From contig NZ_CP030053.1 of NCBI RefSeq assembly GCF_004114955.1, positions 2,604,001-2,668,000 of the forward strand: 64,000 bases of DNA. Direction: 5' to 3'. The notes beneath the pieces are model-generated. The model did no database searches. It was not told the DNA's origin and saw nothing but the letters and a program-made list of their open reading frames with translations. Made by a program: the position numbers and the translations under genes. This document shows positions 35,468 to 43,011 of the stretch, piece after piece. Origin of the DNA: Bradyrhizobium guangzhouense (GTDB taxonomy: Bacteria; Pseudomonadota; Alphaproteobacteria; Rhizobiales; Xanthobacteraceae). Numbering within the stretch: position 1 is the first letter of the stretch; each line of letters starts with the position of its first letter.

Positions 35468-35872
35468 CTAGATCGGCTCGTACGCTTCCGAGCCGCAGAT
35501 GTCCTCGGCTTCCGCGCGCCGCCGGTCGATGATCTTCCCGCCCGATATCGTGACGATGTAGGTCTGGGTGCCCAGTGCCGAGCCAGTGGCGGAGGTGAGT
35601 TGTGCGCGCACGCAGGCAGTCCACCCCGATCCGCGGACCTCGTGATGAGGCAGGGCGACCTGCACATCGTGCGGATAGGATGTGTTGAGAAAGACCACAT
35701 CAATCTGCTCGCGGACCACGCGCTTGACATCCGGCGGCGGCTCGGGCGGTGGCTGTTCGGCTTCTTTGATGCGCATGAACTCGGGCACCGGCGCGCGGCT
35801 GTCGGCAAAGCCGCACGCACCGAGCGCGAGGACGCAGGCAAGCAGCGCCACATGAGCAACAATCCGCAACAT
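35468..35872 (-). CDS. Hypothetical lipoprotein
   Basis: 134 residues from ATG 35872. The signal sequence carries the lipobox A-L-G-A-C-G (Cys at about 20). A Pro-rich linker (E-Q-P-P-P-E-P-P-P-D) follows, then a beta-rich domain with a G-W-T-A-C-V-R-A-Q-L turn and a second Cys at E-D-I-C-G-S. Probably anchored to a membrane facing the periplasm. A longer open frame upstream is not supported. Confidence 0.75.
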   Translation of the reverse strand: MLRIVAHVALLACVLALGACGFADSRAPVPEFMRIKEAEQPPPEPPPDVKRVVREQIDVVFLNTSYPHDVQVALPHHEVRGSGWTACVRAQLTSATGSALGTQTYIVTISGGKIIDRRRAEAEDICGSEAYEPI

Positions 35873-36024
35873 TCGTGAAGGTCCCCCTGCGGGCCAACAG
35901 ATAGGCGCGAATTCGACGTGACGAAGTCCTGCTCGATCAACATTTGCTGAAGGACTGGCGCGCGCCGTCTTTGCTATTAACGCACTGCCGCTAGTTTGTA
36001 CCCCGGATAAGGGGGATCGCGCCA

Positions 36025-36174
36025 ATGAAGATGTTGATCCCCCTGACTGCGGTGTTGGGGCTGACGGTTGCTTCGGCGCAGGCGCAGATGGGCGGCGGCC
36101 GGCGCCATCCCGACGAAAGCGGCCCTTGGAGCGGGGCACGTCAAAACGAGCCTCCCAAGAAACCAAAATTGTGA
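36025..36174 (+). CDS. Small secreted hypothetical protein (49 aa)
   Basis: A 49-codon frame with a signal peptide (M-K-M-L-I-P-L-T-A-V-L-G-L-T-V-A-S-A-Q-A) and a short Gly/Arg/Pro-rich mature part ending P-P-K-K-P-K-L. AAGGGGG lies upstream. Its stop overlaps (TTGTGA) the GTG of the decayed quinoprotein gene, an arrangement typical of coupled genes, so it may have served as leader gene of that enzyme. Confidence 0.6.
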   Translation: MKMLIPLTAVLGLTVASAQAQMGGGRRHPDESGPWSGARQNEPPKKPKL

Positions 36175-36490
36175 AGCGGGTGGTGGCGGGGCGGCTGCGA
36201 ATTCGGCTGGGCCTCGTCCTGCTGCTTGCGGTGCGGCCATGCCTCGCCTGGGAGAGCCGGGGCGGCGATCCCGGCGTTCACGCTTTTCACCCCTGCGCAA
36301 GATCACGTCCGACAATGTCGGCCAACTCGTCCGCGCCTTCGAATTGCACACCGGTGATGTCGCTGTGCGTCCGCCGAACGTCACGCGGCAAACCAAGTTC
36401 GAGGCGTTCGGGCTGCTCTGCAACAAGCCACCGTGGGGAGAGATGGTCGCGGCCGAGCTGAAAGCCGCAAGATTGTCTGCCCGATGAACG
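36171..36490 (+). pseudogene. Remnant of a PQQ-dependent glucose dehydrogenase-like quinoprotein
   Basis: Three recognisable pieces in two frames. First, from GTG 36171: a signal peptide and W-E-S-R-G-G-D-P-G. Second, after a 1-base loss near 36274, R-F-S-P-L-R-K-I-T-S-D-N-V-G-Q-L and A-F-E-L-H-T-G-D, the standard N-terminal quinoprotein motif, to F-E-A at about 36405. Third, directly joined, C-N-K-P-P-W-G-E-M-V-A, a motif that belongs several hundred residues later in membrane or soluble PQQ glucose dehydrogenases. Another frame slip follows near 36466 and the rest is missing. So: two small frameshifts, one large internal deletion and a 3' truncation. Confidence 0.78.
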
Positions 36491-36537
36491 TGATGCTCGC
36501 GTGCGTATCGTGCGAACGGTCGTTCACACCGTGCGCG

Positions 36538-36780
36538 CTATTGCACGAAGGCGAGGCCGACGCGCCTGTCGTTTCGCCAAACCGCGCGGCAATCGCGCAC
36601 GAAGTTGTCGCATGAAATCGACAGCGTGAACGAATGCGGCAATAAACCAGGGTTTTCAAGGTCGATCGCGGCGCCGCTGTCCGAGATGTTGCGCACCGTG
36701 CAAGCCACTCCGCGGCCTTCAAAGGTGACCGTACCACCCTTGAAAACCCGATGACGCTGCGTTGCACGCTTCTCGATCAT
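36538..36780 (-). CDS. PilZ-domain protein
   Basis: 80 residues from ATG 36780 (longer frame to 36924 possible but its extra residues are not PilZ-like). A single PilZ domain: the R-x-x-x-R box as K-R-A-T-Q-R-H-R-V and the second motif as D-S-G-A-A-I-D-L (usual D/N-x-S-x-x-G, here slightly altered). PilZ domains bind cyclic di-GMP; the altered second motif makes binding uncertain. Confidence 0.82.
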   Translation of the reverse strand: MIEKRATQRHRVFKGGTVTFEGRGVACTVRNISDSGAAIDLENPGLLPHSFTLSISCDNFVRDCRAVWRNDRRVGLAFVQ

Positions 36781-36963
36781 CCGCGTTGGTCCATCGTGAC
36801 GATTGTGAAATAGCGCATACAAATTGCGTTGATCTAAACTCAATACTGGCGCTACTTGCGCAGCGCTTAAGATTTCGTTTACGACGTTGAGGCGGCGAGT
36901 TACTCCGCCGCGTTTACCCTGCAAGCCTTTCTTTTATGGCGTTACGCGCCGATGGAGATTCCG

Positions 36964-37257
36964 ATGAAGACCACGCTTTCGCTTTTGTTCGCCGCAGCGC
37001 TCTCGCTGACATCGATGCCCGCCCACGCCGTCAAGTGGGATCTCTCGACCATGACCTGCAAGCAGTTCCTCGAGAGCGGCGAGGACAACATAGCGGTCGT
37101 GCTGACCTGGATGGACGGCTGGTACAAGGGCGACGAGGACAACGCGATCATCGACACCGAAGTGTTCATCGAGAACGCCAAGAAGTTCGGTGCCTATTGC
37201 GCAAAGAATCCGACCGTCAGCGTCGTCACCGCGGCCGACGAAATTCTCGGCAAGTAG
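36964..37257 (+). CDS. HdeA/HdeB-family periplasmic acid-stress protein
   Basis: 97 residues. ATG 36964 is chosen because GGAG lies 6 bp upstream, inside the alternative start at 36952. A signal peptide ends A-H-A. Two Cys (M-T-C-K-Q-F and A-Y-C-A-K-N) match the disulfide of HdeA-type chaperones, with the family's T-C-K-Q-F-L and W-M-D-G-W-Y-K-G motifs. Confidence 0.87.
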   Translation: MKTTLSLLFAAALSLTSMPAHAVKWDLSTMTCKQFLESGEDNIAVVLTWMDGWYKGDEDNAIIDTEVFIENAKKFGAYCAKNPTVSVVTAADEILGK

Positions 37258-37392
37258 GTCTTGAAGTAGTCTTGAAGCGAGTTGGGCGAGGCGTGATTGC
37301 GATCGCGCCTCGGCCTCTCGCTTCGACATCACGGTCATCGAGAGCCGCGATGCGCTTTGCGCTCACGCGGCCCTCTTCGTCTCAGACGATGC

Positions 37393-37857
37393 TCAGCCCG
37401 GCAGCATCGCGAACGCGCTCGACACCATCGCGACCTGCTTGTTGTCGGTGGCCGAGAGCAGGGTGACGCGGCCGAAGCTCATGGTGCGTCCGAGCCGTAC
37501 CACGCGCGCGTCCGCCAGCACGTCCGACGAGGCGACCGCGCGCATGAAATGCGTGGTCTGGTCCACCGTCGTCATCGGACGATAGCCTCTGTTGGCGGCG
37601 AGATTCGCAATCACCATCGCGGTGTCGGCCAGCGCCATCAAGGCCTGGCCGCAGACAACGCCGCCGTTGCGGCACAGCTTCTCCGAGAACGGCATGCGGA
37701 GCAGCGCGCCGGGCTGCCAGTCCGGCGCATCGGCTGGCGGCGTGTACTCGATGCGCTCGACGGAGAGGTTGAGATCCTGGACCCAGGGCGCAAAGACCTC
37801 GCCGAGGATGCGTCTGGCCTCGGCGATGCCGAACTCGACTTCTGGCTGTGATGGCAT
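37393..37857 (-). CDS. PaaI-family hotdog thioesterase
   Basis: 154 residues from ATG 37857. Hotdog fold with the catalytic-helix motif G-G-V-V-C-G-Q-A-L-M-A-L-A-D-T-A-M (about 66-82) and T-V-D-Q-T-T-H-F-M-R-A. The usual His-Gly-Gly entry is replaced by N-G-G. Acts on acyl-CoA thioesters in the family; substrate not predictable. A frame open further upstream has no ribosome site. Confidence 0.85.
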   Translation of the reverse strand: MPSQPEVEFGIAEARRILGEVFAPWVQDLNLSVERIEYTPPADAPDWQPGALLRMPFSEKLCRNGGVVCGQALMALADTAMVIANLAANRGYRPMTTVDQTTHFMRAVASSDVLADARVVRLGRTMSFGRVTLLSATDNKQVAMVSSAFAMLPG

Positions 37858-37992
37858 TGCGCTCGTTCCCTCCTGTGTTGCCGAATGTTTCGCCCACTCT
37901 GCCCGCTTGGGCGCGGTAAAGTCACTGCTGCGGTCGGCTTGAAAATGCCTGACTTCGCCCGATATGATGCCATGCTTGGGAGCGGGTGGACG

Positions 37993-38124
37993 ATGTTGCG
38001 TCGATGTGTCCTGATATTCTGCCTGGCCGCGCTGGGTCTGGCGCTGAATGGCTGCACCAAGTGCGGCCCGATCTGGGACGACTGGCTCCACGGGCCGAAA
38101 TCGTGCAGATCGGATCGGCTCTAG
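37993..38124 (+). CDS. Small lipoprotein (43 aa)
   Basis: 43 residues from ATG 37993, with GGAGCGGG upstream. Signal sequence with lipobox A-L-N-G-C-T (Cys at about 21) and a short mature part with two more Cys (K-C-G-P-I-W-D-D-W and K-S-C-R-S). Short lipoproteins of this type recur in Bradyrhizobium. Function unknown. Confidence 0.62.
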   Translation: MLRRCVLIFCLAALGLALNGCTKCGPIWDDWLHGPKSCRSDRL

Positions 38125-38206
38125 CGGGTTGAAGTGGCGCTCGGCGCCGGCAGGACGGGCAGGGTGTGGTATCCGCCCCCTCTATCCATGAATCAGGGAG
38201 TGAGTA

Positions 38207-38506
38207 ATGAAGCTTTTCCGTGTGGTGGCGGTGCTGGCGCTGGTGGCTGGACCAGCCTTCGCTCAGGAGTCGCCCCATATCAACCTGATGGCAGATGGGC
38301 CGGGCAAGACCGACGACGAGAAGGCCGCGGATGCCGAGCGCGACAAGGCCTATAAGGAAACGCTGAAGAAGATTCCGGACGCCAAGGCGTCCAACGATCC
38401 CTGGGGCGGAATGCGCGCCGACCCGCCGAAGAAGCAGCCCGCGCCGAAGACCTCGGCCGCCACCAGCCCGCCCAAGAAGCCCAAGGCCGGTACGGCCGCC
38501 AATTGA
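38207..38506 (+). CDS. Hypothetical secreted Lys/Pro-rich protein
   Basis: 99 residues, AGGGAG upstream. A signal peptide ends P-A-F-A-Q. The mature part is very hydrophilic: an acidic-basic helix (K-T-D-D-E-K-A-A-D-A-E-R-D-K-A-Y-K-E-T-L-K-K-I-P), D-P-W-G-G-M-R and a Lys/Pro/Ala tail. Probably a disordered periplasmic protein. Confidence 0.75.
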   Translation: MKLFRVVAVLALVAGPAFAQESPHINLMADGPGKTDDEKAADAERDKAYKETLKKIPDAKASNDPWGGMRADPPKKQPAPKTSAATSPPKKPKAGTAAN

Positions 38507-38600
38507 CCATGGCTCGGCGAGCTGACGCCTCCGGCGGGACTCGCCTTCGCCGGATACGGATCCTACATTCCTTCGCAGTGTTGCGTTGAGGAGGCAGGAC

Positions 38601-38855
38601 ATGGCGGACCGCCCGCGGGACCTCGCCGAGCGGATGGCGCGCCGGCGCAAAGCGGTCGCTGGATCGGGCGACCCGGCTGGCGACGGCTATCTGCGCGAGA
38701 GCTTCACCCTGCCGCGTGCGGCGGCGCGGGCAAGGGCGCAGGCCTTTTTCGCGCGGTATCCGAAGGCGGGCTATATGAGCGAGGTCGAGACCTGGCGCGA
38801 ATTGCCTGATGGCGACATCGAATTCACCATGCGGCGGTTGCCCAGCGCGGACTAG
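38601..38855 (+). CDS. Hypothetical protein (84 aa)
   Basis: ATG 38601 with GAGGAGGCAGG just upstream. Arg/Ala-rich, mainly helical (R-A-A-A-R-A-R-A-Q-A-F-F-A-R-Y-P) and a C-terminal W-R-E-L-P-D-G-D-I-E-F-T-M-R-R-L-P segment that reads like a conserved strand-turn-strand. No signal peptide, no known domain. Confidence 0.72.
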   Translation: MADRPRDLAERMARRRKAVAGSGDPAGDGYLRESFTLPRAAARARAQAFFARYPKAGYMSEVETWRELPDGDIEFTMRRLPSAD

Positions 38856-38884
38856 TCGTTCCGGTTCCAGCCGATCCGGCCGGT

Positions 38885-39073
38885 TCAGGCGGTCTTGCGC
38901 CCGATGGCCTTCAATTCCCGGTCGATGCGCAGCTGCACCCGACGGATCGCCAGGAGGTCTATCTTCGTCTCGGTCTTGCCTGTCTTGGTCGCGTCGCCGA
39001 TCCGGAACTGCCATTGCCAGATGCCCGGGATCGCGGTCTTTGCAACCGTGAACTCAACGCCCCTGTGATTCAT
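38885..39073 (-). CDS. Hypothetical protein (62 aa)
   Basis: ATG 39073 with GGAGG 7 bp upstream. The product has a beta-type N-terminal half (G-V-E-F-T-V-A-K-T-A-I-P-G-I-W-Q-W-Q-F-R-I-G) followed by a basic helix (R-R-V-Q-L-R-I-D-R-E-L-K-A-I). Conserved-looking small protein of unknown role. Confidence 0.7.
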   Translation of the reverse strand: MNHRGVEFTVAKTAIPGIWQWQFRIGDATKTGKTETKIDLLAIRRVQLRIDRELKAIGRKTA

Positions 39074-39539
39074 GGTCAACCTCCACGATTCACCTATCCA
39101 TGATCGCTAACATGTTGGGCGTGATAATATTCCGTCGACAAGCGAAATTTGCCGTTAAGTCGAGGAAAATTCACGAAAATCCCGAAAGCGCGCGCAGTTC
39201 GAAGCATGCGAAATCAGATTCCGAAAGCCGGGATCGATGATCGCGTTGCAGGCGTCCGGATCCGCCGTCTCGTTAGGCCCAGGAACTCTGTTCATGGCAG
39301 GAGAACGACGGAGGAGGGCGGCTGAATCGGCGGCAGAGGCGCCGTTCGCCACGGGCGAGCCAATGCGGCAGTGCAACCGGCGTGGCCGGCGTTGCCGGAA
39401 CTTCTTGTGCACATCGGGTAGGCGAAGGAGCACTCGCAACGAATGCGCCCATGCCTTGCTTTTCCACTTTTGCGTGCGGTGCAATTGTGATCTTCTCAGT
39501 CCAGACGACAGGGACTCGCGTGTCGTGCAAGGGGACGAC
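39074..39539. other. Gene-free stretch
   Basis: 466 bp without a frame I would call. Several overlapping open frames exist, but none has a ribosome site or a recognisable product. AT-richer segments at 39085-39180 could hold promoters for the flanking genes. Confidence 0.4.
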
Positions 39540-39800
39540 GTGAACTGGCTCAGACATCTCGCGCAGCGTTGGGGGGCACGACATCTCCCCTTGGTCTGTC
39601 CGCAATGCCAGCAGCCGGCGTCGTCGCATGTGTACAAGCGAGGGCGCTTCAAGCTCGGTGACGAGAGCCTCGTCTGCGAGCAGTGCGGCGAGGCCAGCGT
39701 GGTCACCTTCTGGCGTTTCGAAGGCCTGGCAAGCCATGACGATCGCACCTCCTTCATGGACAGGCGCGGCTGGCAAACGCATCGCGCGGACGTCGCCTGA
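39540..39800 (+). CDS. Small zinc-ribbon-like protein (86 aa)
   Basis: GTG 39540 with AAGGGG 6 bp upstream. Two C-x-x-C pairs (V-C-P-Q-C at about 19-23 and V-C-E-Q-C at about 46-50) spaced like a zinc ribbon, with a basic loop K-R-G-R-F-K-L-G between them. The frame is open further upstream (to 39237), but that part is Arg-rich and not gene-like. Function unknown. Confidence 0.6.
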   Translation: MNWLRHLAQRWGARHLPLVCPQCQQPASSHVYKRGRFKLGDESLVCEQCGEASVVTFWRFEGLASHDDRTSFMDRRGWQTHRADVA

Positions 39801-39826
39801 CGCGCACGCGACATGCGCGTCCATAC

Positions 39827-39859
39827 AAAAAAAGCCCGCCAGGGGAGAGCCGGGCGGGC
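39827..39859 (-). terminator. Rho-independent terminator on the minus strand
   Basis: Stem GCCCGCC (39834-39840) / GGCGGGC (39853-39859) with seven A directly before it on the plus strand (39827-39833), which gives a seven-U tail on the minus strand. There is no minus-strand gene immediately upstream, so it may end a non-coding transcript. Confidence 0.75.
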
Positions 39860-40110
39860 AGAAGGTTATTGGAGGCTGAGGTGCTGGGCTGCAACACCAT
39901 AGCCAAATGACCGTAGCCCGCTCAGCTTACGACAGCCTGACAGAACGGGTCGGATGGGGATCCCCGAGCACGGTCGAATTCCTCGCGCCGAACTCCAGTT
40001 GAACTCCAGCCGAACTCCAGCCGAACTCGATGAGTCGGCAACGCAACGTGTCCGCCAAGAAGCCGAAGACCCCGCTCGGGCGGAGCGGGGTCGACTGGGT
40101 ATGGAGGCCC
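39860..40110 (-). ncRNA. Candidate small RNA ending at the 39827 terminator
   Basis: The minus strand between about 40110 and 39860 has no convincing protein frame yet ends at a strong terminator. It contains a 10-bp perfect hairpin (GACCCCGCTC / GAGCGGGGTC, 40068-40092) and a 12-bp unit (GAACTCCAGYYG on plus) repeated three times at 39989-40028. The 5' end is not defined. Direct evidence is only the terminator and secondary structure. Confidence 0.35.
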
Positions 40111-40313
40111 GGTGTTGGTCCACCGGACAAACCGACGCTAGAGCATTCGGCTTGCAGATGCCTGACGTGAGGCTTGCGCGAGGCTTGCGATCGGATTCGT
40201 GCGTCCCAATTCAGACATCTCCGCGCACAACTTCAGACACAACACTTGGCGACACTCTCCGCGCACGGCGAAGCCATGGGGGATACGTGGCGCGCCGATA
40301 GCGGGGTGGCATC

Positions 40314-40403
40314 ATGGACAAGGTTGAGCGGTCATTCGCCGCCGCGACGGCGGCTGGCTTCGTGGTGTTGGTGATCGGGATCGTGCTGCTGGCGCTGATG
40401 TAG
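40314..40403 (+). CDS. Possible single-pass membrane microprotein (29 aa)
   Basis: ATG 40314 preceded by GGGGTGG. 29 residues: M-D-K-V-E-R-S-F-A-A-A-T-A-A-G followed by one hydrophobic helix rich in Val, Leu, Ile, ending A-L-M. A positive/acidic N-terminus plus one helix is the usual form of membrane microproteins, but a frame this short could be chance. Confidence 0.35.
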   Translation: MDKVERSFAAATAAGFVVLVIGIVLLALM

Positions 40404-40644
40404 CCGCAGCCCGGCCGGCACGCGCCGGCGAGAACTTGCGAAAACAACCCCATGCACAGTAGGCCGCGATCTGTTTCGCCTGGCCTTTTCCCTCGTGCAC
40501 CCTGACCTCGTCCAAGGGCACCTGTAGATCGGCGGCGCGTTCCTCGGCGGGACGGACCAGTCTCACATTTTGCGGAAGCCAGGGGCGCGCCCTGCTTTCA
40601 TGTTATGGTCCCGCGCCGCATCGGAGATGGCCAGGGAGATGGTC

Positions 40645-40824
40645 ATGGGCTTCTGGCTTTTCGTCGTCATCTCGGTTGGATCGATCCCGCTCGCCGGCGC
40701 GATGGCGCGCGAGCGCAACAGGTCGTCCCGAAGGTGGTTTTGGATTGCCGCCCTCGTCGGCCCTCTGGCGCCCTTGCTGCTGCTGATTCTCGGGGATGCG
40801 AAGCGCCCGGCCGCTGCGAATTAG
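40645..40824 (+). CDS. Small two-helix membrane protein (59 aa)
   Basis: ATG 40645 with GGGAG 7 bp upstream. Helix 1: F-W-L-F-V-V-I-S-V-G-S-I-P-L-A-G-A-M; a basic loop A-R-E-R-N-R-S-S-R-R-W; helix 2: W-I-A-A-L-V-G-P-L-A-P-L-L-L-L-I-L-G. Reads as a genuine small inner-membrane protein; family unknown. Confidence 0.6.
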   Translation: MGFWLFVVISVGSIPLAGAMARERNRSSRRWFWIAALVGPLAPLLLLILGDAKRPAAAN

Positions 40825-40832
40825 GAGGCTTT

Positions 40833-40973
40833 TCAGGGCGCAACGAAGTGCAGGACGACGGCCGCCGCGATGCAGAAGCCAATGGAGACGGCTGCTCCAT
40901 AGCGATGATATGGCCAGGCCCCGCCCGCGACCAACACGAGCCCGGCAGAGGCGGCTAGCTTCAGCGCGTTCAT
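40833..40973 (-). CDS. Possible small membrane protein (46 aa)
   Basis: ATG 40973 (or 40979). Two hydrophobic segments, L-K-L-A-A-S-A-G-L-V-L-V-A-G-G and A-A-V-S-I-G-F-C-I-A-A-A-V-V-L. No clear ribosome site. Called only because composition and codon use look right. Confidence 0.35.
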   Translation of the reverse strand: MNALKLAASAGLVLVAGGAWPYHRYGAAVSIGFCIAAAVVLHFVAP

Positions 40974-41055
40974 GACCATGTGCCCAGTCTGGGTCGCGCC
41001 TCGCCTTGGGAACACTCACAAATTCGAACCCGGGGACTTCCGGAGGTCAAAATCC

Positions 41056-41063
41056 CCCCAAAT
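41056..41063. repeat. 8-bp target-site duplication, left copy
   Basis: CCCCAAAT immediately before the left end of the IS1595-family element, identical to 42997-43004 immediately after its right end. Eight base pairs is the duplication length known for this family. Confidence 0.88.
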
Positions 41064-41132
41064 CGGATATATACCCTCTAGACATGTAGAACAAACCCTG
41101 ATATAGAATGGGCATTCTCCGAGGAATGCGCC

Positions 41133-42011
41133 ATGGCCCAGAAGCCCTCAAAGATACGTGAGTTCCAGAAGCGGTTTCCCGATGAGGATAGCTGCCTAAC
41201 TCACCTGATGCGCACGCGGTTCGGCGAGCGGTTCACCTGCTTCAAGTGCCAGAAAGAGGCGACCTACTACCGCGTGAAGGCGCGTCGGTCATTCGAGTGC
41301 GAGCATTGCGGCTATCAGGTCTATCCGACCGCTGGCACCCCGTTCGAGAAGACCCGTACCAGCCTGCGGGACTGGTTTTATGTCATGTTCCTGTTCTGCG
41401 AGACGCGGAACGGTGTGGCGGCCAAGGAGGTGCAGCGCCAGCTAGGCGTGACTTACAAGACGGCATGGCGCATGTGCCATCTGATCCGCCTGTACATGGG
41501 CTACGTCGATGGCGACTTCCCAATGGGCGGCCCCGGCAAGACAGTTGAGATCGACGAAACGTTCATCGGCGGCCACGACAAGATCGGCGAGGACGACAAG
41601 GCGATTGTCATGGGCGTCATTGAACGGGGCGGGGACGTTGTTACCCGCGTCGTGCAGGCCCGCACCAAGGCTCACATTCTGCCGCACGTCGTGCGGTTCG
41701 TGAAAGAGGGATCGCGCGTCCACACGGACGAAGCATCGAACTTCAAGCTGCTCACTGAGAAGTACGGCTATGACCACGAAAGCGTGGATCACTCTGCCAA
41801 GGAATACGTGCGCGGCGACGTGCACACCAACTCAATCGAGTCTTTCTGGTCGCAGGTGAAGCGCGGGATCAACGGGACTTACGTTTGGGTTTCGAAGAAG
41901 CACTTGCAGCTTTACCTTCGCGAGTTCGAGTATCGCCATAACTTGCGCCGTCAGCCTGCCTTGATGTTCGAGCTTCTTTTGCAGGCTTTTCCTCGGGTAC
42001 GGGTTGAGTGA
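41133..42011 (+). CDS. IS1595-family transposase
   Basis: 292 residues, GAGGAA upstream of the ATG. N-terminal zinc ribbon (C-F-K-C at 36-39, C-E-H-C at 56-59), a helical DNA-binding part with G-V-T-Y-K-T-A-W-R-M, then the DDE/N-type catalytic core: D141 in V-E-I-D-E-T-F-I-G-G, D199 in V-H-T-D-E-A, and H231-x-N233-x-x-E236 in V-H-T-N-S-I-E-S-F-W-S. This is the ISXO2-like Tnp domain, full length and unbroken. Confidence 0.95.
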   Translation: MAQKPSKIREFQKRFPDEDSCLTHLMRTRFGERFTCFKCQKEATYYRVKARRSFECEHCGYQVYPTAGTPFEKTRTSLRDWFYVMFLFCETRNGVAAKEVQRQLGVTYKTAWRMCHLIRLYMGYVDGDFPMGGPGKTVEIDETFIGGHDKIGEDDKAIVMGVIERGGDVVTRVVQARTKAHILPHVVRFVKEGSRVHTDEASNFKLLTEKYGYDHESVDHSAKEYVRGDVHTNSIESFWSQVKRGINGTYVWVSKKHLQLYLREFEYRHNLRRQPALMFELLLQAFPRVRVE

Positions 42012-42065
42012 CCATTGCCTGCAAAAGCTGATCAAACCTTTTTCGGGCGGAGTGCTTGTGGTCCG

Positions 42066-42899
42066 TCATCCGTGCAGCTCCCTTCTAGATTTCTCGACCA
42101 AATCCTGTCTTTGCGATACCCATTTCAGTAGTTCGTCCCGAGCTTTACCAAATGAATTTGCCGAAGCCACTACCATTTGGCGCAACTCGCTATTGGCAGC
42201 GGGGACGGTGTCGTTGAGTTTCATCCAGACTGATATGTTGTTGCGGTACGCATCTGCGGCAATCATGAAATTAATGAGCGGTTCTTTTGGAAATAAGATG
42301 CGATTGATCTCCACTCGATAATCTCTCTCCTGTCCCAGCAAATCATCATAGAGAGAGGTCTCCATTGCTTTTGACGCGGCCCTAATCCCATCCAATTTGT
42401 CCAGATATCCCTTCGCCTCTCCGACTGGGCGCGCTAAAAATCTGTCAAGCAGGACTTGGTTGGCAGGTATGAATATTCCCTGGTCCGTCTTGTTCATCTG
42501 TTCCGAGATGCGATCTAATCGGTTCGACAGATTCTCTTTGTACTGTGTCGATCGAAAGATGCTCTGATCTGCCACTATTGGGGGCTTTGGAACTTCCGCT
42601 GGTGCGCTCCTGAGGGACCTCGCCGCCGCCAATTCCTCCCTCGTCGATTTAAGTTCGCTGTTCACATGATCGAAGGCGAGAAAGGACCCTAACGCGAGCC
42701 CAAATATGGCGAGCCGTTTGAAGAGCCTATGTCGCTTTTCTGGGGGCCAGAATTGATCAATCCGTTCAATTGTTTCCGGGTGCCAGAAGTTCTTGCTTAG
42801 AAGCTGATCTATAAGAAATGGCACGGTCGTTACCCACCATAGCCAGTAGGTAATGACAGCCCAACCGAACTCCCATAGCCGCGCCAGATAATCGCCCAT
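42066..42899 (-). CDS. IS passenger gene: membrane-anchored coiled-coil protein of unknown function
   Basis: 277 residues from ATG 42899 (GGGAG about 9 bp upstream; GTG 42905 also possible). Two hydrophobic segments (about 10-30 with W-A-V-I-T-Y-W-L-W-W-V-T-T, and about 65-80 with L-A-I-F-G-L-A-L-G-S-F-L-A-F), then a long helical, Lys/Glu/Arg/Gln-rich region to the end (S-E-L-K-S-T-R-E-E-L-A-A-A-R-S-L and similar). Base composition is clearly more A+T-rich than in the flanking genes, as expected for acquired DNA. No resemblance to transposition, resistance or toxin proteins that I can name. Confidence 0.8.
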   Translation of the reverse strand: MGDYLARLWEFGWAVITYWLWWVTTVPFLIDQLLSKNFWHPETIERIDQFWPPEKRHRLFKRLAIFGLALGSFLAFDHVNSELKSTREELAAARSLRSAPAEVPKPPIVADQSIFRSTQYKENLSNRLDRISEQMNKTDQGIFIPANQVLLDRFLARPVGEAKGYLDKLDGIRAASKAMETSLYDDLLGQERDYRVEINRILFPKEPLINFMIAADAYRNNISVWMKLNDTVPAANSELRQMVVASANSFGKARDELLKWVSQRQDLVEKSRRELHG

Positions 42900-42996
42900 T
42901 CGCACGTCTCCCGCCGCGCTAGACCGACTCTAGCGCTAGTGGCAGAAGCCCTCCATGTACACGATTCAGCGTACATGTTCAAAGGGTATATATCTG

Positions 42997-43004
42997 CCCC
43001 AAAT
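42997..43004. repeat. 8-bp target-site duplication, right copy
   Basis: CCCCAAAT directly after the right terminal repeat; pairs with 41056-41063. Confidence 0.88.
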
Positions 43005-43011
43005 CTGCAAA

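Larger units (their letters stand above)
41064..42996. mobile_element. Complete IS1595-family (ISXO2-like) element with passenger gene
   Basis: 1933 bp. The 25-bp terminal inverted repeats at 41064-41088 and 42972-42996 match at 21 positions (shared blocks GATATATACCC and ACATGTA), and the element is bracketed by the 8-bp direct repeat CCCCAAAT. Inside are the transposase (plus strand) and a convergent unrelated membrane/coiled-coil gene (minus strand). The intact ends, intact transposase and perfect target duplication point to a recent insertion. The right end stops 15 bp before the LexA box of recA. Confidence 0.88.

Noticed and set aside
39237..39539. Extension of the zinc-ribbon gene to an upstream ATG giving 187 aa.
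   Set aside because: The added segment is Arg/Ala-rich without a ribosome site, and its composition looks non-coding.
41023..41055. A possible tRNA fragment (CAAATTCGAACCCGGGG resembles a T-loop) just before the IS left end.
   Set aside because: The flanking bases do not form a T-stem and no acceptor or anticodon arm can be drawn on either strand.
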